Assembly: GCA_964475165.1 (NCBI GenBank)
Contig: CAYYVN010000012.1
Coordinates: 1 to 45,747, forward strand
Reading direction: 5' to 3'
Origin: CAYUHK01 sp964475165
Lineage (GTDB): Bacteria; Verrucomicrobiota; Kiritimatiellia; JAAZAB01
DNA: 45,747 nt
The first letter of the stretch is position 1, and each line of letters starts with the position of its first letter. The notes under the pieces are model-generated. The model saw only the letters and a program-made list of their open reading frames with translations, did no database searches and was not told the DNA's origin. Shown here in pieces: positions 40,411 to 45,747 of this stretch. The position numbers and the translations under genes were made by a program.

Positions 40411-41895
40411 TCAGGCATGAGCCGCCGTGGAGGGTGGATCGTTCTTGGGGCGCAATTGTGGAAAGAGGATCACATCGCGAATCGCGTCGACCCCGGTAAA
40501 AATCATCAACAGCCGGTCCAAGCCCACGCCCATGCCGCCGGCCGGCGGCATGCCATGTTCGAGGGCCAGCAGAAATTCCTCGTCTATTTTCTGGGCCTGC
40601 TCTCCGGCTTGCGCCTCCAGGCGCCGGCGCTGTTCCAGCGGATCGTTCAGTTCCGTATAGCCCGGGGCGATCTCCTGGCCGCCAATCACCAGCTCAAAAA
40701 CATCCACGCAGGCCGGATCATCCTGGCACAACTGGGCCAAGGGCACCAATTCGCGTGGCAAGCGTGTGACGAAAGTGGGTTGCTGCAATGTGCGTTCAAT
40801 GGTTTTCTCATAAAGTTCATGCGTGATGGCCGCATGGTCAGCCGTGGGCTCCAAAACCAGGCCCAGGGCTTGGGCGCGCTCGCGGGCCGCCGCCACCGGC
40901 AGTGTGAACCAATCGGAACCCAGACGCTCGGCGATCAGTTGATGATAGGTGATTTCCGGCCAGGGAGGCGTTAGATCAATGGGGTTGGCGGTGGAGCCGA
41001 GCTGCAACTTGCCGAAAACTTTCTGCGCCACACTGGAGATCAAATCCTGGATCAAAGTCTGCATAACCTGCCGGTCGGCATAGGCCTGATAGACTTCCAG
41101 CATGGTGAACTCCGGATTATGCACTTTGGATAAGCCCTCATTGCGGAAGTTGCGGTTCAGCTCAAAGACTTTATCGAACCCGCCCACCAGCAGGCGCTTG
41201 AGATACAGCTCCGGCGCAATCCGCAGAAAGACATCCGTGCCCAAGGCCGCATAATGAGTCTGGAAGGGGCGCGCACTGGCACCCCCGGCCTGAGCCTGCA
41301 TCATGGGCGTTTCCACTTCCAGAAACCCGCGCTCCCACAGGAAGGAGCGGATTTCGCGCAGCACCCGACTGCGCTGCTGGAACAAGGTGCGCGTGGGCGG
41401 ATTGGCTATCAAATCCAGGTAGCGCTGGCGGTAGCGGGTTTCGGTCGCGCGCAGGCCATGCCATTTTTCCGGTAAGGGTCGCAGGGCTTTGGCGAGCATC
41501 ACCCATTGCTGCACGCGGATCGTCTGCTCGCCGGCGCGGGTGATGAATAAATCGCCTTGTACACCGATGTGATCGCCCGGATCCAACAGCTTGAGCGCTT
41601 CGAAAGCGGCGGTATGCGCCTTGCCCAGATAAAGTTGCATACGCGCGCTGCCATCCTGCAGATCGGCGAAGATGCTCTTGCCCATATCCCGCAGCGTCAT
41701 CAGGCGCCCCGCGGCCTGGACGGCGCGCCCGACAGCAAAATCCGCGCGCAACTCCGCCAGCGGGATAGCTTGCGGAAAGGCGCGCCCAAAGGGCGGCTGG
41801 CCGCTTTGCGCCAGACGGTGCAGTTTAGCCAGGCGCTGTTCGCGCCCGCCGGCGGTGAAAGGTGTCCCAGTTGGCGCCTGTGTGTTATGTGTCAT
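40411..41895 (-). CDS. lysS: Lysyl-tRNA synthetase, class II
   Basis: Charges tRNA-Lys; 494 residues. N-terminal OB-fold anticodon-binding domain (AVQAAGRLMTLRDMGKSIFADLQDG) and a class II catalytic core with motif 2 RNFRNEGLSKVHNPEFTMLEVYQAY and motif 3 GMGVGLDRLLMIF. Length and motifs are standard. A short variable tail (RPKNDPPSTAAHA) follows motif 3. The ATG has only a weak upstream purine stretch. It is first in a unit with the lol genes, an arrangement linking translation and outer-membrane biogenesis in several diderms. Confidence 0.96.
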   Translation of the reverse strand: MTHNTQAPTGTPFTAGGREQRLAKLHRLAQSGQPPFGRAFPQAIPLAELRADFAVGRAVQAAGRLMTLRDMGKSIFADLQDGSARMQLYLGKAHTAAFEALKLLDPGDHIGVQGDLFITRAGEQTIRVQQWVMLAKALRPLPEKWHGLRATETRYRQRYLDLIANPPTRTLFQQRSRVLREIRSFLWERGFLEVETPMMQAQAGGASARPFQTHYAALGTDVFLRIAPELYLKRLLVGGFDKVFELNRNFRNEGLSKVHNPEFTMLEVYQAYADRQVMQTLIQDLISSVAQKVFGKLQLGSTANPIDLTPPWPEITYHQLIAERLGSDWFTLPVAAARERAQALGLVLEPTADHAAITHELYEKTIERTLQQPTFVTRLPRELVPLAQLCQDDPACVDVFELVIGGQEIAPGYTELNDPLEQRRRLEAQAGEQAQKIDEEFLLALEHGMPPAGGMGVGLDRLLMIFTGVDAIRDVILFPQLRPKNDPPSTAAHA

Positions 41896-41958
41896 GCACT
41901 TGTCTTTTCAATAAGCACGGGGCACGCCCCACCCCTCGGCGGCGGACTATGCTCAACT

Positions 41959-42693
41959 CTAACGCCCGATTGCCAAACGCGCGGCCAGCCGTTCCGGCAA
42001 GCCGGCCTGGCGTATTTTCTTCTGTGCCAGAGCCACATCATAGGGCACCCGGCGCAAGACGATTTCCTTCTTGGCCATATCAAAAATCACATAGCCGGCG
42101 CGCGGATCACCATCGCGCGGCTGGCCAATGCTGCCGGCATTGATGAAGTATTTCTTGCCCAAGCTCAGCTTGATGCGCTCATAAGCTCCCGCCACCAGAT
42201 CGCTGCCCTTCTCAAACGCCAAAGGCACATGGGTATGCCCATAAAAACAAACGGTCGTCATCTGGTAAGTGAAGCTGGCTTCCGCTTCCAGGCTTTCGAA
42301 AACATACCCCCACATCTCCGGCATGTCGAGGGTGCTGTGCACAATAGTGAAATTCTCCACCCGCTGCACCAGCTTCAGATCAGCCAGAAAGTTCTGCTGC
42401 TCAGCTGAAAGCTGGCGGCGCGTCCAATCCACCGCATCGGCGGCCAGAGGATGAAAACCCGTCAGATCATCATCAAAGGAACAATAATGATCATGGTTGC
42501 CGCAGACGGAAATGCAGTTCAACTCGCGGATCTTCTCCAGGCATTCCGCCGGATTGGCGTTATAGCCCACGATATCCCCCAAACAGACATAATGCGTCAC
42601 CCCCTGTTCGTGGGCATCCTGCAGCACGGCCGTCAAGCCTTCCCAGTTGCCGTGAATATCGCTTAAAATCCCGTAAATCGAGCCGGTGCTCAT
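41959..42693 (-). CDS. Calcineurin-like metallophosphoesterase
   Basis: Soluble binuclear metal phosphoesterase of 244 residues. Motifs in order: ILSDIHGNWEGL (metal Asp12 and His14), VCLGDIVGYNANP, VCGNHDHY, an intermediate HSTLDMPEMWGYVFE and CFYGHTHVPLAF. The set matches the diadenosine-tetraphosphatase/serine-threonine-phosphatase-like group that also includes small predicted phosphodiesterases; the substrate is unknown. AGGA lies 8 nt before the ATG at 42693, while an ATG 9 bases upstream has no usable spacing. Between it and the upstream ispD there are 115 bases, with a possible TTGACC at 42741-42746 but no good -10. Confidence 0.88.
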   Translation of the reverse strand: MSTGSIYGILSDIHGNWEGLTAVLQDAHEQGVTHYVCLGDIVGYNANPAECLEKIRELNCISVCGNHDHYCSFDDDLTGFHPLAADAVDWTRRQLSAEQQNFLADLKLVQRVENFTIVHSTLDMPEMWGYVFESLEAEASFTYQMTTVCFYGHTHVPLAFEKGSDLVAGAYERIKLSLGKKYFINAGSIGQPRDGDPRAGYVIFDMAKKEIVLRRVPYDVALAQKKIRQAGLPERLAARLAIGR

Positions 42694-42808
42694 TGGATCC
42701 ATCCTGATGTGCTATCCTCTAATCCCGATCCTTCGCCGGCGGTCAAGCGATCAGGCGGAGTTTCGCCGCCCCACCGAATACCCTGCCAGCACCGGCCGTC
42801 CCAGGGCG

Positions 42809-43486
42809 CTAAAGCCTCAGCAACGCCGCCGCCAGCACCAGATCATCGGGAGAGGTGATTTTGATGTTGGAAGAACTCGCCGGCACCAGCCGCACCGTCC
42901 GGGATACCAATTCCACCGCGGCAGCTTCATCCGTCACACGCAGCTTCTTCTTGCGCACCGCCTGAAAGGCTTTCTCCAGCAGTTCTCGCTTGAAAGTCTG
43001 CGGCGTTTGCGCGCGCCATAATTTTGTGCGATCGATGGTCCGCGAAATTTGCATGCCTTTTTCCACTTCCTTAACGGTATCAGTTATTTTTACAGCGGCC
43101 ACTCCCGAGCCGTGTTGCTTCGCCGATTTAATGGTTTCGCTGATCAGCGCCGGTGTGATGCAGGGCCGCGCGCCATCATGCACGGCTACAATGGCCGTAT
43201 CCTCGCCCAACTCCGCCAGACCATGGCTCACGGATATCTGACGCTGAGAACCGCCGGCGATAATTTTACGCACCTTAGTGCAACCAAACATCTGCACGGC
43301 GCAACGCGCCGATTCGATGCGATCCTTGCGCACCACCAGAATGACCTCTTCGATATCGGTGCACTTCTCAAAAGCCAACAGCGAATAGACCAGCACCGGT
43401 TTGGCGCCCAGGCTTAAAAAAACCTTGTCTACATCCGGCCCCATGCGTTCCCCGCGGCCGGCCGCCACGATAATGCCACAATTCAT
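42809..43486 (-). CDS. ispD: 2-C-methyl-D-erythritol 4-phosphate cytidylyltransferase
   Basis: Third step of the MEP isoprenoid pathway, forming CDP-methylerythritol from CTP and MEP; 225 residues. CTP-binding VAAGRGERMG at the N-terminus, ILVVRKDRI, IVAVHDGARPCIT, VKITDTVKEVE, RAQTPQTFKRELLEKAF and NIKITSPDDLVLAAALL are all family features. No ispF is adjacent or fused. AGGCGAGGCAT precedes the ATG. It is divergent from the methyltransferase gene. Confidence 0.95.
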   Translation of the reverse strand: MNCGIIVAAGRGERMGPDVDKVFLSLGAKPVLVYSLLAFEKCTDIEEVILVVRKDRIESARCAVQMFGCTKVRKIIAGGSQRQISVSHGLAELGEDTAIVAVHDGARPCITPALISETIKSAKQHGSGVAAVKITDTVKEVEKGMQISRTIDRTKLWRAQTPQTFKRELLEKAFQAVRKKKLRVTDEAAAVELVSRTVRLVPASSSNIKITSPDDLVLAAALLRL

Positions 43487-43670
43487 ATGCCTCGCCTGTC
43501 CCTTCTCTGGCTGATACCCATCCCGCTGGCCAGGCCTGGAGCGCCGGCCGCTTGCTTACATCCCGCAATAGGTAAAATAACACTAGCGCCCGCAAAATTC
43601 AAAAAGATTTTTCATGTTTCCCGATATTTTCCGCGCTTGTCTTTGGCCGAGAATATATTATGGTTGGCGC

Positions 43671-44522
43671 ATGGATGCCCTTCCACAGGCGGCCCAGAGG
43701 CCATCCGCGGCTCACGCCAGCGGAACGCGAACGATTTCCAGCCCTCAAAATGAACGCGTGAAGGGGGTCGTTAAGCTCCGCCGGCGCGCACCGCGCGATG
43801 AGCGCCAACTGCTGCTCATCGAGGGTTACCGCGAATTAAAGCGCGCCCTGGATAATGGCCACCCCATCCAGCAGCTTTTCTATTGCCCCGACTTTTTTCT
43901 CGGCCATAACGAGCCGACCCTGATCCGCCGCTGCCGCGCTGCCGGCGCGGAATGTTTCCTTTGCACCCCGGCCGTCTTCCGGAAAATGGCCTATCGCGAC
44001 CGTCCCGAAGGCCTGCTGGCCGTAGCCCCCCAGCTGCGCCTAACCTTGGCCAAGCTGACTTTATCCCCGCAGCCCTTGCTCATCGTGGCTGAAGCCATCG
44101 AAAAACCCGGGAACCTGGGCACCATCCTGCGCTCGGCCGATGCTGCCGGCGCGGATGCGGTTATCGTCTGCGATCAATGCACCGATATCCATAATCCCAA
44201 TGTGGTGCGAGCCAGTATCGGCACGCTCTTCTCCCTGCCGGTAATTGAGGCCACCTCCAGCGACACACTGGCCTGGCTCAAAAAGCAAGGCATCTGCATC
44301 GCCGCCGCCACTCCACACGCCACGCTCGCCTATACCCAAGCTGATCTGACCAGCGGCCTGGCCATTGTCATGGGTGCCGAACAAACCGGTTTAAGCAGCC
44401 TCTGGCTGGAAGCGGCGGATATCACACTGCGCATCCCCATGCGCGGCCAGGCCGACTCCCTTAATGTGGCCACCGCCGCCACCATTCTGCTCTTCGAGGC
44501 CTTGCGCCAAAGGCGCACTTGA
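43671..44522 (+). CDS. SpoU/TrmH-family RNA 2'-O-methyltransferase
   Basis: RNA methyltransferase of 283 residues. An N-terminal substrate-binding domain (ISSPQNERVKGVVKLRRR...LLLIEGYRELKRAL) precedes the SPOUT knot with EAIEKPGNLGTILRSADAAGADAVI, motif 2 IVMGAEQTGLS and motif 3 IPMRGQADSLNVATAATILLFEALRQ. It methylates a ribose in rRNA or tRNA; which site is unclear. The AT-rich block TATATTATGG just upstream of 43671 could be a -10 region, which would favour this ATG over the one at 43614; neither has a ribosome-binding site. The stop is convergent with a small secreted-protein gene. Confidence 0.87.
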   Translation: MDALPQAAQRPSAAHASGTRTISSPQNERVKGVVKLRRRAPRDERQLLLIEGYRELKRALDNGHPIQQLFYCPDFFLGHNEPTLIRRCRAAGAECFLCTPAVFRKMAYRDRPEGLLAVAPQLRLTLAKLTLSPQPLLIVAEAIEKPGNLGTILRSADAAGADAVIVCDQCTDIHNPNVVRASIGTLFSLPVIEATSSDTLAWLKKQGICIAAATPHATLAYTQADLTSGLAIVMGAEQTGLSSLWLEAADITLRIPMRGQADSLNVATAATILLFEALRQRRT

Positions 44523-44540
44523 TGAGAGCCGGGCTGACGA

Positions 44541-44873
44541 TCAATCAGGGCTGGCCACGGTCGAGGTCGGAGAGCTGGCCGGAGCTGCCGGCTCAGAAAC
44601 GGCGGAGGCTTGCAAGGCGGCATTCGCAGAGAGGCCTTGCTTTTCCCGCAAAGGGCGTTCATGGCGGTAGCGAGTGCCCACCGAAAGATATTTCCAGGGA
44701 TAGGTAAGCTCGCCGCGGGGAGTCGCTATCAGCAGCCCTTCGCTATTGGTGGCCTGAATGGAGCCTTCGATAAGTTGGCCGTTAGCCAGGCGCGCCGGCG
44801 GAACATCGCTTTCACTCCAGCCGTTAGCCACCAATATTCCCAACACACCCACGATGAGCAAGGCACTCTTCAT
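44541..44873 (-). CDS. Small secreted protein of unknown function
   Basis: A 110-residue protein with a plausible signal peptide (MKSALLIVGVLGILVANGWS). The mature part has LANGQLIEGSIQATNSEGLLIATPRGELTYPWKYLSVGTRY, which resembles small beta-rich folds (short strands alternating with Gly, as in SH3-like or Sm-like domains), then a Ser/Ala/Pro-rich tail that is probably disordered. No family was recognised. AAGGGA lies 5 nt before the ATG, so the gene is likely real. It lies next to the partial beta-helix gene on the same strand. Confidence 0.65.
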   Translation of the reverse strand: MKSALLIVGVLGILVANGWSESDVPPARLANGQLIEGSIQATNSEGLLIATPRGELTYPWKYLSVGTRYRHERPLREKQGLSANAALQASAVSEPAAPASSPTSTVASPD

Positions 44874-44932
44874 ATTATCCCTTCATCCCAACCAGCCTTC
44901 CCCGCGCCTTTGATGGATTCTATGGTGAATGG

Positions 44933-45747
44933 CTAGTAGACGGTATAGACAGTGCCGGCCGGTGGCTGCCATTGATAGGCACCCAGATCGATCTGGCCAT
45001 TGCGCATACGTTTCCAGCCGACCAGATCCAACGTATCGATGATGCCATAGGTGGTGCCAGCCTCGCGCGCCGGAGAGGAAGCGCTCAAACGAAAATCACC
45101 ATTCTCCCAATCGATGAACTGTGGATCGTCGGAGATATTGCCCGTGCCGGCAAGAGCAGGCGCCCTTGTGCAGTTATAGAAACCGGTGCTGCCAGGAGCA
45201 TTCAATTCCGTGTTGTCAGGCCCGTAAGTATTAAAATAGACAATGCAGTTAGTCAGAAAACTACCCGTAAGTGCCGGCCGGGTGCTGCTGTTGTGCGCGT
45301 AGTTGCTCACCACGGTGCAATTGATCAAAACTGATGAACCAAAAATCGCCGAACCATTGTATGTACTTTCATTATTAGCAATCAAGCAGTTGCGTAAGAT
45401 GGCATATCCTGTGTATAAACCGCCGCCAGAGCTGGAAGAGCCAGTCGCTCGATTGTTGACGATATGGCAGCGCGTTATTAGGCCATTAGTCACGTACAGT
45501 CCGCCACCGCTGCGCGCCGTATAATTATTGCTGATTATGCTATCGATGACTTCGCCAGTCAGCATACAAATCCCGGCGCCGGCACCTATAGTCTGACTGT
45601 TATAGTTCGCTTCATTCGCGGCGACCAGAGAGTTACTGATCAGACCAGAAACCATATAGACCCCGCCACCCTGGCCGGTATTCCCATCGTAACCTGCCCT
45701 GTTCCCCGAGATAATACTATCGGCAATCAGGCCCGCATCCATATAGA
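44933..45747 (-). CDS. Secreted beta-helix protein, 5' end outside window
   Basis: Partial gene open at the right edge: the frame continues past the ATG at 45740-45742, so the N-terminus lies outside. The visible 271 residues are PbH1-like coils (LIADSIISGN, GLISNSLVAANE, VIDSIISNNY, LRNCLIANNE, LINCTVVSNY, LTNCIVYFN). The C-terminus NGDFRLSASSPAREAG...DLGAYQWQPPAGT closely matches the other beta-helix protein at 8.8-9.9 kb, also with no sorting tail. They are paralogues in the same window, both on the minus strand. Confidence 0.85.
   Translation of the reverse strand, partial: YMDAGLIADSIISGNRAGYDGNTGQGGGVYMVSGLISNSLVAANEANYNSQTIGAGAGICMLTGEVIDSIISNNYTARSGGGLYVTNGLITRCHIVNNRATGSSSSGGGLYTGYAILRNCLIANNESTYNGSAIFGSSVLINCTVVSNYAHNSSTRPALTGSFLTNCIVYFNTYGPDNTELNAPGSTGFYNCTRAPALAGTGNISDDPQFIDWENGDFRLSASSPAREAGTTYGIIDTLDLVGWKRMRNGQIDLGAYQWQPPAGTVYTVY

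Noticed and set aside
1..45747. Insertion sequences, prophage genes and CRISPR arrays
   Set aside because: No transposase, integrase, phage structural gene or regularly spaced repeat was seen anywhere in the window.

Overview
The window (about 45.7 kb, GC-rich, densely coded on both strands) looks like a chromosomal segment of a diderm, probably anaerobic or microaerobic bacterium. Lipid A/LPS-type genes, an OmpA protein with TSP3 repeats, a LolCD exporter, a Bacteroidota-like ketol-acid reductoisomerase, secreted beta-helix proteins with a choice-of-anchor-Q-like C-terminus, a divergent membrane pyrophosphatase, Hcp and a complete McsA-McsB-ClpC set together suggest the PVC group, perhaps Kiritimatiellota or Lentisphaerota. 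That placement is inference: there is no rRNA or other decisive marker in the window. No insertion sequence, prophage or CRISPR array was seen.

Left part (1-8546, minus strand): a compact chemosensory operon read as MCP, MCP, CheW, CheW, hybrid CheA-REC, a cheB remnant and a REC-PP2C response regulator cut by the window edge. Order and sequence resemble the Wsp (alternative cellular function) system: WspA, WspB, WspD, WspE, WspF, WspR. The adaptation module is gone: no cheR lies between the two cheW genes, and cheB is reduced to a 59-codon in-frame fusion of its first and last residues. The diguanylate cyclase output of Wsp is replaced by a SpoIIE/RsbU-type phosphatase. This is the most unusual item in the window.

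Middle (8.8-28.6 kb): a secreted beta-helix protein, tRNA-Ala(GGC) with its own promoter and a likely terminator, a FAH-family enzyme, an ilvC - nucleoside kinase - gph - tRNA thiouridylase transcription unit, cutA, a PhnP-like hydrolase, hppA, a TerC-family protein, hcp with a cupin, pyrF, a REC-HPt protein, pgi (with the catalytic-base Glu replaced by Ala) and two zinc-ribbon membrane proteins.

Right part (28.7-45.7 kb): a fusion of a glycosidase-like TIM barrel to an LPS-kinase domain, the OmpA/TSP3 protein, an LpxL-like acyltransferase, the ilvE - mcsA - mcsB - clpC group (arginine-phosphorylation protein quality control), lysS - lolC - lolD, a metallophosphoesterase, ispD, a SpoU/TrmH methyltransferase, a small secreted protein and a second beta-helix protein cut by the right edge.

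Several promoters share a TTGACn - 16/17 - TATCAn pattern (tRNA-Ala, ilvC, hppA), so a conventional housekeeping sigma factor appears to serve this genome.
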